From Pseudacidobacterium sp036264445 (GTDB lineage: Bacteria > Acidobacteriota > Terriglobia > Terriglobales > Acidobacteriaceae): DNA of 14,238 nucleotides. The position numbers and the translations under genes were made by a program. Below are positions 1 through 7,236 of the stretch, one piece after another (position 1 is the first letter of the stretch; each line of letters starts with the position of its first letter). The stretch is from the NCBI GenBank assembly GCA_036264445.1, contig DATAQW010000040.1, positions 1 through 14,238 on the forward strand, in the 5' to 3' direction. The notes beneath the pieces are model-generated. The model was not told where the DNA came from and searched no databases. It saw only the letters and a list, made by a program, of their open reading frames with translations.

Positions 1-303
1 CTGGATCAGCCCCTGGCCTACGCGCTGCATCATCATCGGCAGCACGAAATCGGGCAGCTGCTGGCGCTGCAACATGCGCTGCGCAAGCTGCTGGACTTCC
101 AGCACGGTAACCTCGTCGCCCGAGCCGAAGAAACGCCCGAAAAAGCCTCCGCCGTGAATGGTGGCATAAGTATCGGAACTGGTTCCCTGGTCACTGAAGA
201 TGCCAGGAACGAGCGTAATGACCATGGTGATGCAGGCTACGGCAATAATCACAACGAAGATTGCCTTAACGACGCGGCTGTCTTTCTGAAGGAAACGAAT
301 CAT
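1..303 (-). CDS. SurA_N/PpiD-like membrane-anchored peptidyl-prolyl isomerase (5' part only)
   Basis: This is the first 101 codons of a gene that continues past the left edge. It begins with a short basic N-terminus (MIRFLQKDSR), followed by one hydrophobic segment at about residues 12-33 (ending ITMVITLVPG) that should act as a signal anchor. After a Gly/Phe-rich stretch comes an amphipathic helix-rich region (VLEVQQLAQRMLQRQQ) typical of the SurA N-terminal chaperone domain. Family knowledge: PpiD/SurA-type proteins sit at the periplasmic face of the inner membrane and help fold exported proteins; a rotamase (PPIase) domain normally follows, but it lies outside this window. The start is fixed because an in-frame TAG lies two codons upstream of the ATG at 301-303. 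A weak AAAGG lies about 13 bases upstream. The call rests on the N-terminal pattern, so the PPIase activity is inferred. Confidence 0.72.
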   Translation of the reverse strand, partial: MIRFLQKDSRVVKAIFVVIIAVACITMVITLVPGIFSDQGTSSDTYATIHGGGFFGRFFGSGDEVTVLEVQQLAQRMLQRQQLPDFVLPMMMQRVGQGLIQ

Positions 304-379
304 GAATAGCTAACGACCTTTATAACCGCCCTTTTCTATCAAGAGCAGCATGTCCTGGTTATGTCAGGAACCTAACTTG

Positions 380-385
380 ATTATA
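380..385 (-). promoter_or_regulatory. candidate -10 box upstream of the PpiD-like gene
   Basis: The minus strand reads TATAAT here, about 77 bases upstream of the ATG at 303. No good -35 hexamer is found at 16-18 bases, where the sequence reads CTCAGG-like and overlaps the interspersed repeat. This is a perfect -10 match only, in an AT-richer patch, so it is a weak call. Confidence 0.3.
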
Positions 386-395
386 AATCACTGCA

Positions 396-450
396 TTGTC
401 ATCCTGAGCGGGACCTGAACGCAGCGAAGGGTAGTTGAAGGATAGACCTT
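396..450. repeat. GTCATCCTGAGCG-type interspersed intergenic repeat, single copy here
   Basis: The stretch begins TTGTCATCCTGAGCG and continues to GCAGCGAAGG, then GTTGAAGGATAG. The core GTCATCCTGAGCG...GCAGCGAAGG matches a repeat that, from memory, is scattered through intergenic regions of Acidobacteriota and several other phyla. It fills most of the 166-base gap between the phosphoesterase and PpiD-like genes, 19 bases beyond the phosphoesterase stop codon. Only one copy is in the window, so its repeat nature is from recall and not shown internally. The remainder of the gap (304-395, 451-469) holds only a possible -10 box. Confidence 0.5.
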
Positions 451-469
451 TAGCGGCCGTGAATCCCGG

Positions 470-1342
470 CTATCCCAACGTAATTACCGTAATCTCCGGT
501 GGGCAATTGAACCGGAAGGGCAATTCCACTGTCCCAATCCCACGGTTGACATAGAGCTGCATCGACTCAACCTGGAAGTGACCTTCGACATACTTCTGTC
601 CCAGCGGAGGCAGGTGCATGGCAGGCAGAAACGGAATCCGTATCTGGCCGCCATGCGTATGCCCGGAAAGCATCAGATCATAGCCATATTTCGCAGCATT
701 TGGAGCCACGTCAGGCTCATGCGCCATCAGAATCACCCGTTCGTTATCAGCGTTTGCCGTCTTCGGGAAGGCCTTCGCAAAATCGCTGCGGATGGGTCCT
801 TCTAAAGCGTCCGCCACTCCGGCAATCCAGATGCGTTTCCCGTCACGCTCCAGCGGAACCGATTCGTTCGAGAGCACCGGAATACCGTGCGTCGTTAACG
901 CATCGGTTGCGGCGTCCGGATCGACAATGCAATCATGATTCCCTAAAACCGAATAACGTAGCGGACACTGAATACGCGTCAGCAGCTCGCCGCATTCATA
1001 CGCCCAGCCAATGGCGCGCCGTTTCTCAATCGGTCCGTAACTTACATAATCACCCGTCAAAGCCACAAGATCGGGCTTGAGCGCATTTACTTCGTGCAAT
1101 ACCAGCTTGAGGAAGGCAGGCTCGGTGAATTCCCTCAGGTGAATGTCGGAAACCTGTACGATACGAAAGCCCTTGAAAGCTTCCGGCAAACCATTGATAA
1201 TAATCGTGCGCTGGACAATATCAATCTCATGCCGCGCAATCTCGCCCACATAAAGGCCAAACCCCGCAACTGCGGTTGCGGAAAGGCCGAGAAACTGGCG
1301 GCGAGTGAGGAGAGACGTCCTCTCCAGGGTAGAAACAGCCAT
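470..1342 (-). CDS. Tat-exported metallophosphoesterase (YkuE/YaeI-like calcineurin fold)
   Basis: A 290-residue binuclear-metal phosphoesterase. The N-terminus carries a twin-arginine signal: TRRQFLGL at 13-20 followed by a hydrophobic AVAGFGLYVG run, so the protein is probably exported folded with its metals or tethered at the membrane. The calcineurin-like motifs follow in order: DIH at 66-68, GDYV at 97-100, GNHDC at 134-138, the AHEPD histidine at 208, and GHTHGGQ at 227-233. All expected metal ligands are present and the length suits the YkuE/YaeI branch. Members of this branch hydrolyse phosphodiester or pyrophosphate bonds, some acting on lipid A precursors or other envelope lipids; the substrate cannot be read here. 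The ATG at 1340-1342 has no clear Shine-Dalgarno. A TATAAT box 17 bases upstream would give a very short leader. The gene is divergent from the permease at 1622. Confidence 0.88.
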   Translation of the reverse strand: MAVSTLERTSLLTRRQFLGLSATAVAGFGLYVGEIARHEIDIVQRTIIINGLPEAFKGFRIVQVSDIHLREFTEPAFLKLVLHEVNALKPDLVALTGDYVSYGPIEKRRAIGWAYECGELLTRIQCPLRYSVLGNHDCIVDPDAATDALTTHGIPVLSNESVPLERDGKRIWIAGVADALEGPIRSDFAKAFPKTANADNERVILMAHEPDVAPNAAKYGYDLMLSGHTHGGQIRIPFLPAMHLPPLGQKYVEGHFQVESMQLYVNRGIGTVELPFRFNCPPEITVITLG

Positions 1343-1359
1343 CTTTAAATAATACCGGG

Positions 1360-1365
1360 ATTATA
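1360..1365 (-). promoter_or_regulatory. candidate -10 box of the metallophosphoesterase gene
   Basis: The minus strand reads TATAAT, with its downstream edge 17 bases before the ATG at 1342. The -35 position (GTTTCG or TTTCGA at 16-17 base spacing) is poor. If used, transcription would start about 10 bases before the ATG, consistent with the lack of a ribosome binding site. Confidence 0.4.
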
Positions 1366-1416
1366 AGCAAGAATCGACCCATCGAAACCAGACGAGGCCT
1401 TCAGCCATCACAATAA

Positions 1417-1458
1417 AACCTTAAAAAGGTTGGCTTTAGCGCCTGAGGTTTCTTAAAC
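1417..1458 (+). promoter_or_regulatory. small inverted repeat and weak promoter-like pair in the 279-base divergent gap
   Basis: The gap between the phosphoesterase and the permease (1343-1621) holds a short inverted repeat, AACCTT-AAA-AAGGTT (1417-1431). It overlaps a promoter-like pair TTGGCT (1430-1435), 17 bases, TTAAAC (1453-1458). The -35 matches consensus at 4 of 6 positions and the -10 at 3 of 6. If real, the permease transcript would have a leader of about 155 bases. A six-base palindrome overlapping a -35 could be an operator, but both matches could be chance. I see no small gene or RNA in the rest of the gap. Confidence 0.22.
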
Positions 1459-1608
1459 ATTAATCTTCCAATGCCTTTCGCAGAAATTCATAGCAATCTC
1501 TCAAAAACTCCTACCCGTCAGCCTCCTTTATTCCTAGCCCAGTCCGTAAGGAACAAGATACGATTCTCACGGAACTAAGCCTCAATCTCTCGCGTACTAG
1601 CCGCCAGC

Positions 1609-1613
1609 AGGAG
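1609..1613 (+). promoter_or_regulatory. ribosome binding site of the ADOP permease
   Basis: AGGAG ends eight bases before the ATG at 1622, a strong and well-spaced Shine-Dalgarno sequence that supports this start. Confidence 0.75.
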
Positions 1614-1621
1614 AAATCCTA

Positions 1622-4054
1622 ATGGCCGCTCTTCGTCAGGACCTCGCCTATACCTTTCGGCGTCTTTCGAAATCACCCGGCTTCGCGCTTGTTGTTGTTA
1701 TTTCCATTGGATTGGGCATCGCAGCCAACGCCACCATATTCTCGATGGTCAGCCGCTTCGTCCTGCGTCCTGCCCCCGTCGGCGCCCCGGCCACATTGAT
1801 GTCGCTTCACATTACAGAAAACAATGGGCAAGGTATCAATCAGTTTTCCTGGCCGGTCTACACCGACGTGCGCGACCAAACCAAATCATTCTCGGGCCTC
1901 GCCGCCTATTATGAATTGCTGCCCGCCTCCATCGGAGGCAACGGCGAACCCGAGCGCGTCTGGGGACAGTCCGCAACCGCAAATTACTTCGACGTCGCCC
2001 AGATCCACATGCCGCTCGGCCGTGGCTTTCTGCCCAGTGAAGAAAAAGATTCGGTCATTGTTCTTGGATATCGCCTCTGGCAGCGCCGCTTCGCCGCTGA
2101 CCCGGCGATCGTCGGCAAAGCCATCACCCTCTCTGGAAAACCCTTCACCGTCATCGGCATCGCCCCGCCCGCATTCCATGGACTCGATCTGATCCTCGAC
2201 CCGCAGTTCTGGATTCCTCTCGGCAACGTCGAGCAGTTCGCACCCAGCCTCCCTGACCGGAATCTGCGCGAACTGCACTGGCTTGCCGTCATCGGACGCC
2301 TGAAACCTGGCGTCACCCATGATCAGGCCGCAGCTGAACTCAGCACTTTCGCAAAAAACTTCGCTGCCGCCTATCCCGCAACTGACAAAGACATCGGTTT
2401 CCGCTTCGAACAGGCTGGCTCGCTGCCTCCGCGCGACCGTTCTGCCGTCCTCCTATTCCTGGCCTCGCTCTCCATAGTGGTTCTGCTCATACTGGGCATC
2501 GCCTGCGCCAATGTCTCGAACCTTCTTCTCGCCCAGGCAGCCAGCCGCCAACGCGAAATGGCCGTTCGCATTTCGCTTGGAGCCACACGCGGCAAGTTAC
2601 TGCGCCAGATGCTCATGGAAAGCGTCCTCATGGCCCTTGGGGGCGGACTGCTCGGCACATTCCTGTCGCTGTGGGCCACAGCAGCCCTCGCAACGTTCCA
2701 TGTCCCCGCACCCGTTCCGCTCGATCTCAGCCTGAACCTCGACTGGCGCGTTCTGCTCTATACCTTTGTTCTCAGCGTCAGTGCCGGATTAATCTTCGGA
2801 CTCATCCCTGCTTGGATTGCCTCACGCCCAGTCCTGGCTAGCGCCCTCAAAGGCGAAGATGCTCTTGGCCGTCCCGGACGCCGCTTCACTCTACGCAATG
2901 TTCTTGTCGTCGCGCAGATCGCCATGTCTATCATCCTGCTCTGCGCTACCGGACTTTTCCTGCGCAGTCTCGAAAATGCCACCGGCATCGACATCGGCTT
3001 CCGTTCTCATGGAGTGCTGATGGTTTCCGTCGATCCGCGCGTTCATGGCTACACTCCGGAACACACGAACCAGTTCTTTGATCAATTACGTGAGCGCCTC
3101 GCTGCCATCCCCGGCGTTCTCTCCGTTGCAGGAACAGATCAGATTCCCCTCAAAGGGGGCAACCGCAGCGATGGATTTTCCATCGAAGGACGCAAATTAA
3201 ATTCCGAGCAGCCTTCCGTCGAGGAATATATGGCCACTCCCGGCTATTTTGAAGCCTTGGGAATTCCGCGCTTGACGGGACGCGACTTTTCCAATGAGTC
3301 AGCCCATGACCCAAAAGTCGCAATCGTAAATAAAGCCTTCGCAGAGCGTCTCTTCGGTACAGAAAACCCCATCGGTCAGCGTGTCACTGGAGGCGGAGCC
3401 ACCTACCAGATCATCGGCGTCGTCGGCAATATCAAGTCGTGCACCGTCGGCGAAGATACCCGGCCAGTCTTATTCCGCTCGCTGGCGCAAAGCATAGGCA
3501 GCGATCCATCTTTCCTGGGATACACACTCATTGTCCGCACTGCGGGAGATACGGCAGCAACCACCGCCGCCATCCGCCATGAGATTCACACTCTCGATCC
3601 CAACATGGCTGTCTATAACGTTGAAACGATCGAAGAACACCTTCGTGGGGCACTGTTTCTGCCGCGCCTTGCCGGCACACTTTTCGGAACATTCGGATTG
3701 ATCGGACTCTCGCTTGCAGTTGTCGGCCTTTACGGCGTAATGAGCTACTCAGTAAGCTGCCGCACGCGCGAAATCGGCATCCGCATCGCACTCGGTGCGC
3801 AGCTAAGTGCGATTCGACATCTCATTGTCGGCCAGGGAATGCTGCTTACCCTTATTGCTCTTTTCCTGGGACTGCCCGCAGCATGGATGCTGGCGAAGTT
3901 TTCGAGCAGCTTTCTCTATGGAGTGCGTCCACACGACGCATTAACCTTCACCCTTGTGCCAGTCTTTCTGAGTATGATCGCTTTACTCGCCTGCTGGCTT
4001 CCCGCCCAACGTGCCACAAAAGTCGATCCGCAGGCAGTCTTACGCTATGAATAA
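1622..4054 (+). CDS. ADOP-family ABC transporter permease (duplicated MacB/FtsX type)
   Basis: An 810-residue inner-membrane protein made of two MacB-like permease halves fused in tandem. Half one: a first membrane helix at about 21-43, a periplasmic MacB_PCD core at about 50-265, then an FtsX region with helices at about 275-300, 330-358 and 376-401 around the conserved cytoplasmic loop REMAVRISLGATRGKLLRQM (311-330). Half two repeats the plan: a helix at about 427-449, a periplasmic core at about 455-675, then helices at about 686-708, 737-758 and 773-793 around REIGIRIALGA (716-726). This duplicated architecture, with no ATPase gene beside it, defines the 'acidobacterial duplicated orphan permease' family, typically about 800 residues. 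Such proteins are presumed mechanotransmission or efflux permeases related to MacB; substrate and partner ATPase are unknown. The start is supported by AGGAG. The gene stands alone, facing convergently into the BON-protein gene. Confidence 0.9.
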   Translation: MAALRQDLAYTFRRLSKSPGFALVVVISIGLGIAANATIFSMVSRFVLRPAPVGAPATLMSLHITENNGQGINQFSWPVYTDVRDQTKSFSGLAAYYELLPASIGGNGEPERVWGQSATANYFDVAQIHMPLGRGFLPSEEKDSVIVLGYRLWQRRFAADPAIVGKAITLSGKPFTVIGIAPPAFHGLDLILDPQFWIPLGNVEQFAPSLPDRNLRELHWLAVIGRLKPGVTHDQAAAELSTFAKNFAAAYPATDKDIGFRFEQAGSLPPRDRSAVLLFLASLSIVVLLILGIACANVSNLLLAQAASRQREMAVRISLGATRGKLLRQMLMESVLMALGGGLLGTFLSLWATAALATFHVPAPVPLDLSLNLDWRVLLYTFVLSVSAGLIFGLIPAWIASRPVLASALKGEDALGRPGRRFTLRNVLVVAQIAMSIILLCATGLFLRSLENATGIDIGFRSHGVLMVSVDPRVHGYTPEHTNQFFDQLRERLAAIPGVLSVAGTDQIPLKGGNRSDGFSIEGRKLNSEQPSVEEYMATPGYFEALGIPRLTGRDFSNESAHDPKVAIVNKAFAERLFGTENPIGQRVTGGGATYQIIGVVGNIKSCTVGEDTRPVLFRSLAQSIGSDPSFLGYTLIVRTAGDTAATTAAIRHEIHTLDPNMAVYNVETIEEHLRGALFLPRLAGTLFGTFGLIGLSLAVVGLYGVMSYSVSCRTREIGIRIALGAQLSAIRHLIVGQGMLLTLIALFLGLPAAWMLAKFSSSFLYGVRPHDALTFTLVPVFLSMIALLACWLPAQRATKVDPQAVLRYE

Positions 4055-4099
4055 GCCGGGCATTCACGCTTTTTTGCAACTGAGGGATACCACAGGCGC

Positions 4100-4132
4100 G
4101 GGTGCCGCAGGTTCGCATAACTAACCTGCGGT
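4100..4132. repeat. intergenic palindrome A (CCGCAGGTT hairpin)
   Basis: A 9-base perfect inverted repeat, CCGCAGGTT (4105-4113) and AACCTGCGG (4123-4131), around a 9-base loop, preceded by GGGTGC (4100-4105). It sits in the 108-base gap between the convergent permease and BON-protein genes, about 50 bases beyond the permease stop and 31 beyond the BON stop. Neither side carries a U-tract next to the stem, so it is not a textbook intrinsic terminator. A run of six T (4070-4075) lies closer to the permease stop but has no hairpin in front of it. The palindrome shares sequence and layout with those at 5462-5493 and 11859-11888. Confidence 0.62.
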
Positions 4133-4162
4133 AGTTGATGGGTGCTATCCGTCTTTATCGTT

Positions 4163-5335
4163 TTAATAGCGATTGTAATAATACCCCGGGCCATAGTAGT
4201 ACGGGTAATAGTAGGGATACGGATAAGGGGCAGCCATATATGCAGGCCGACGCATTAGCCTCGGCTGCTGTGGCTGAACAGAATCCGCCAGCCGCTGCGC
4301 TTCTTGATAAGAAACCGGGGTGACCATCACAGGGGTCACCAGATGGAAGCTCAACATTGCCTCCGGCGGAATTACCACCTGCGGTCCCTTCGTTGCCGCT
4401 GAAGCAGCCAGGCCGGTTGTGCCGCCTGCGACGGCACCTATGGCCGCACCCGGACCCCCACCTGCAATTGCGCCGATCATTGCGCCCAGGGCCGCGCCAC
4501 CGACAGTGTTGCCAGCCGAGTAGCCTGCTTTATTGGGTGCATTGGCTTTCCAGGCATCGGTCGCAAGCGAATAGGCCTGCCCACCGAGCTGGAGCGAGGT
4601 GATTTGCAACTGCAATCCGGATTTTCCGGCAAGATCGCCGGACTTCTGAACATCCACAACCTGTCCGGTTACAACAGCGCCGCGCGGAATCGCCAACACA
4701 TTGCCGGAAAAGATGTCATTGGCGACGGTCGCCTGGAACATCGAGCCAATCTGCACCCTGCGCGCATCAAGCGGCTCACTGGTGCGGACGTTCAGCAGAG
4801 TTCCCTCCGGAATCGTAACCGGACCACTCGGTTGCTGGTAGGCAGGCTGCTGATAGACGGGCTGTTGATAGATTGGCTGCTGCTGTTGCGCAGGAGGGTA
4901 ATTTTGATTGCTCTGCGCCTGATTCGGCTGCGAAACACCCGGGTTATCCAGCGGAGGCGGTGGAACCTGCTCCTCAGACTGTTGCTGGGCTGGTGCAGGA
5001 GCAGGCTGCGAGGCAGCAGAACTGACGGCTAAATTATTGGTCACCGAGCGAACCCCATTGACCCCGGCGGCAAGCTGCTCGGCAAGCTGTTTCGATGCAT
5101 CGTCACGCACTGTTCCGGAGAGCGTCACGTCGCCGTTGATCGTTGCAGCCGTAATGTTCTGCCCTTGCAACTGCTGTGATTGCGTTAGAGCATTGGCCAC
5201 ATCTGACTGGATATCAGCGTCCGCGCGAACCTCCTGCGCCATAGCGCTGGATACAACGAAAGGTGAACCCGCCGCCCCCAGGCAAAATACAGTGCCAATA
5301 ACCAATAGTCTTGCTTTCCCGCGTATGAAATTCAT
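4163..5335 (-). CDS. secreted BON-domain protein with Gln/Pro linker, glycine zipper and Tyr-rich tail
   Basis: I do not recognise a named family for the whole 390-residue protein. Reading from the N-terminus: a signal peptide (about 1-33, ending SSAMA before QEV); a BON domain (about 39-105) with the typical INGDVTLSGTV strand and GVNGVRSVTNNL end; a disordered Gln/Pro/Ala linker (about 106-171) containing three YQQP repeats; a beta-rich region (about 172-260, from TIPEGTLLNVRTSEPLD through IPRGAVVTGQVV) faintly like VirB10/TrbI beta-barrel proteins; a glycine zipper (about 275-312, GGAALGAMIGAIAGG); and a tail rich in Tyr and Pro. BON domains usually bind phospholipid or envelope surfaces and glycine zippers insert in membranes, so an envelope role is inferred. 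The open frame extends upstream to an ATG at 5410, but that ATG lacks a ribosome site and precedes the signal peptide. The ATG at 5333-5335 has GAGGG seven bases upstream, so I chose it. Confidence 0.78.
   Translation of the reverse strand: MNFIRGKARLLVIGTVFCLGAAGSPFVVSSAMAQEVRADADIQSDVANALTQSQQLQGQNITAATINGDVTLSGTVRDDASKQLAEQLAAGVNGVRSVTNNLAVSSAASQPAPAPAQQQSEEQVPPPPLDNPGVSQPNQAQSNQNYPPAQQQQPIYQQPVYQQPAYQQPSGPVTIPEGTLLNVRTSEPLDARRVQIGSMFQATVANDIFSGNVLAIPRGAVVTGQVVDVQKSGDLAGKSGLQLQITSLQLGGQAYSLATDAWKANAPNKAGYSAGNTVGGAALGAMIGAIAGGGPGAAIGAVAGGTTGLAASAATKGPQVVIPPEAMLSFHLVTPVMVTPVSYQEAQRLADSVQPQQPRLMRRPAYMAAPYPYPYYYPYYYGPGYYYNRY
4829..4873 (-). repeat. three 15-base coding repeats (YQQP linker)
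   Basis: Three imperfect 15-base tandem units encode IYQQP, VYQQP and AYQQP in the linker of the BON protein. The third unit (4829-4843) has diverged most. The array is in frame, so copy-number change would alter linker length without breaking the gene. Confidence 0.75.
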
Positions 5336-5342
5336 TCCAACA

Positions 5343-5347
5343 CCCTC
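5343..5347 (-). promoter_or_regulatory. ribosome binding site that fixes the BON-protein start
   Basis: The minus strand reads GAGGG seven bases before the ATG at 5335. The alternative upstream ATG at 5410 has nothing comparable, which decides the start. Confidence 0.65.
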
Positions 5348-5461
5348 AAAGCCCGCTTTGTAGCATTGCTTCTTCAAATGAATAGACGCATGCCCGCATT
5401 CACGAGTCATTTATGAAAACCCGTTTCTGACGAAAAAGTTACGGCTCTTCAGTTAAAGGCT

Positions 5462-5493
5462 GGTACCCCAGGTTCGCGGAACAAACCTGGGGT
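5462..5493. repeat. intergenic palindrome B (CCCCAGGTT hairpin)
   Basis: A 10-base perfect inverted repeat, ACCCCAGGTT (5465-5474) and AACCTGGGGT (5484-5493), around a 9-base loop. It lies in the 195-base gap between the BON gene start and the pgi stop, 37 bases beyond the pgi stop codon. No U-tract follows on either strand. The stem core CCAGGTT, the loop opening CGC and the 9-base loop match palindrome A. It could end or protect the pgi transcript. I see no gene in the rest of this gap (5336-5530). Confidence 0.65.
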
Positions 5494-5530
5494 TATTCAG
5501 GAACTTTACGGGTGCACTAGTCGGTTGACT

Positions 5531-7162
5531 TCACTTCGATTTCTGATACCGCGAGATCAATGTACTGGTAGAGCTGTCATGCTTGCCCTGAGCCTTGCCT
5601 TCCAGTTCTGAGATGATGTTCTTCGCCAGCACTTTGCCCAGTTCCACGCCCCACTGGTCAAAGGAATTGATCTGCCAGACCACGCCCTGGGTAAAGACGC
5701 TGTGCTCATAAAGCGCAACCAGTTTTCCCAGCGCTTCCGGAGTCAGCTTCTCTAACAGGATGGTGTTCGAAGGCCGGTTGCCCTCAAACACGCGATGCGG
5801 CACCAGCCAATCCGGAGTACCTTCGGCCTTTACCTGTTCCGGAGTTTTACCGAAAGCCAGCGCCTCTCCCTGCGCAAAGACATTGGCCATCAGCAGATCA
5901 TGATGGTTGCCCAGCGGATTGAGCGTCTTGGCAAAGCCAATAAAGTCGCACGGAATCAGCCTCGTCCCTTGATGGATGAGCTGATAAAAGGAGTGCTGCC
6001 CGTTTGTCCCCGGCTCCCCCCAGAAGATCGGCCCTGTCTCATAATTCACACGGTCCCCGCCAAGCGTGACGTGCTTGCCGTTGCTCTCCATAGTGAGCTG
6101 CTGCAAATAAGCCGGAAAGCGCTTCAGATACTGGTCATACGGAAGTACAGCCACCGTCTGCGCACCGAAGTAATTCACATACCAGACGGAAAGGAGTCCC
6201 ATCAGCACCGGCAGGTTCTTCTCAAACGGAGCAGTGCGGAAATGCTCATCCATCTCATGAAAACCAGCAAGCACCTTCCCGAAGTTCTCTGGCCCGATGG
6301 CGATCATCGTCGAAAGCCCGATGGCCGAGTCCATCGAATAGCGCCCGCCAACCCAGTCCCAGAAACCGAACATATTCGCCGTATCAATGCCGAACTTCGA
6401 GACCTCTGCTGCGTTGGTCGAAACAGCAACAAAGTGCTTCGCCACGGCCTTGGGGTCGCCCAGTTTTTTCAGGCTCCATTCGCGCGCCGTCTGCGCATTC
6501 GTCATGGTCTCAAGCGTGGTAAAGGTCTTCGACGAAATAATGAACAGCGTCTCTTCCGGATCGAGATCAACCGTCGCTTCGGCAAAGTCAGTTCCATCTA
6601 TATTCGAGACAAAACGAAACACCATATCGCGCTTGCTGTAATGGCGTAGCGCCTCATACGCCATCACTGGGCCGAGGTCCGATCCGCCAATGCCAATATT
6701 GATAACGTTCTTAATCCGCTTGCCTGTATGGCCAAGCCATTCGCCGCTGCGAACGCGCTCCGAAAAGGCCGCCATGCGGTCGAGGACTTCATGCACCTCG
6801 GGTACAACGTTCTTGCCGTCGACGTTGATGGTCGCGCCCTTAGGAGCACGCAGCGCAACGTGCAATACGGCGCGATTTTCAGTGACGTTGATCTTGTCTC
6901 CGCGGAACATTGCATCCCTGTGCTCGCGCAACCCGCTCTCCTGCGCAAGGTTCAGCAACAGCTTCAGCGTCTCATCCGTGATGCGATGTTTTGAGTAGTC
7001 GAGATAAATGCCAATAGCCTCGGCAGTTAGACGTTCGCCACGCTTCGGGTCGTCTGCAAACAAGGTACGCAGATGCACGTTCTTGATCTGCTGATAGTGC
7101 GATTCCAGGGCTTTCCACGCCGACAGCTGCGTCAGCGGAACAGATTTCACTTGAGTAGCCAT
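5531..7162 (-). CDS. pgi: glucose-6-phosphate isomerase
   Basis: A cytoplasmic enzyme interconverting glucose-6-phosphate and fructose-6-phosphate. At 543 residues it matches the standard long bacterial/eukaryotic PGI family (about 550). Visible signatures: IGIGGSDLGP at 156-165, the phosphate-binding SSKTFTTLET at 210-219, the catalytic glutamate in MESNGK (E359), the signature GEPGTNGQHSFYQLIHQGT (382-400) with catalytic H390, and GVELGK (505-510) with catalytic K510. Nothing is missing. The ATG at 7160-7162 has AAGGAA a few bases upstream. It is last in a same-strand run with the phosphohexomutase (74-base gap), the guanylyltransferase and mannose-6-phosphate isomerase, and here supplies Fru-6-P to the mannose branch as well as to glycolysis. 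Palindrome B lies just beyond its 3' end. Confidence 0.97.
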   Translation of the reverse strand: MATQVKSVPLTQLSAWKALESHYQQIKNVHLRTLFADDPKRGERLTAEAIGIYLDYSKHRITDETLKLLLNLAQESGLREHRDAMFRGDKINVTENRAVLHVALRAPKGATINVDGKNVVPEVHEVLDRMAAFSERVRSGEWLGHTGKRIKNVINIGIGGSDLGPVMAYEALRHYSKRDMVFRFVSNIDGTDFAEATVDLDPEETLFIISSKTFTTLETMTNAQTAREWSLKKLGDPKAVAKHFVAVSTNAAEVSKFGIDTANMFGFWDWVGGRYSMDSAIGLSTMIAIGPENFGKVLAGFHEMDEHFRTAPFEKNLPVLMGLLSVWYVNYFGAQTVAVLPYDQYLKRFPAYLQQLTMESNGKHVTLGGDRVNYETGPIFWGEPGTNGQHSFYQLIHQGTRLIPCDFIGFAKTLNPLGNHHDLLMANVFAQGEALAFGKTPEQVKAEGTPDWLVPHRVFEGNRPSNTILLEKLTPEALGKLVALYEHSVFTQGVVWQINSFDQWGVELGKVLAKNIISELEGKAQGKHDSSTSTLISRYQKSK

Positions 7163-7236
7163 GATGTTCCTTCCCTCTCAGCGACTTAGATTCTCCCACA
7201 ACGCGAACCGTGACACCCAGACTGATGAAATTTAGC

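Noticed and set aside
304..469. CRISPR-like or tRNA-like structure in the left spacer
   Set aside because: Only one copy of the repeat is present with no spacer periodicity, and no cloverleaf can be drawn.
1886..2320. 144-codon minus-strand open frame within the ADOP permease gene
   Set aside because: It is fully contained in a well-supported gene on the other strand and its translation has no family features.
4070..4075. T6 run after the permease stop as an intrinsic terminator
   Set aside because: No stable hairpin lies immediately before the T-run, and the only strong stem in the gap is 30 bases further on.
5336..5410. N-terminal extension of the BON protein to an ATG at 5410
   Set aside because: The 25 extra residues precede a clear signal peptide and the upstream ATG has no ribosome site, whereas the internal ATG at 5335 has GAGGG at seven bases.
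5795..6649. Long open frame (284 codons) on the plus strand inside pgi
   Set aside because: It lies wholly antisense to an intact pgi gene, is rich in Arg/His, and has no recognisable domain or ribosome site. It is a shadow of the codon use of pgi.
7196..7218. Possible fourth, degenerate copy of the palindrome family on the minus strand (GGGTGTCACGGTTCGCG)
   Set aside because: It shares GGGTGTC and GGTTCGCG with the family, but no inverted repeat of useful length forms, so it may be coincidence.
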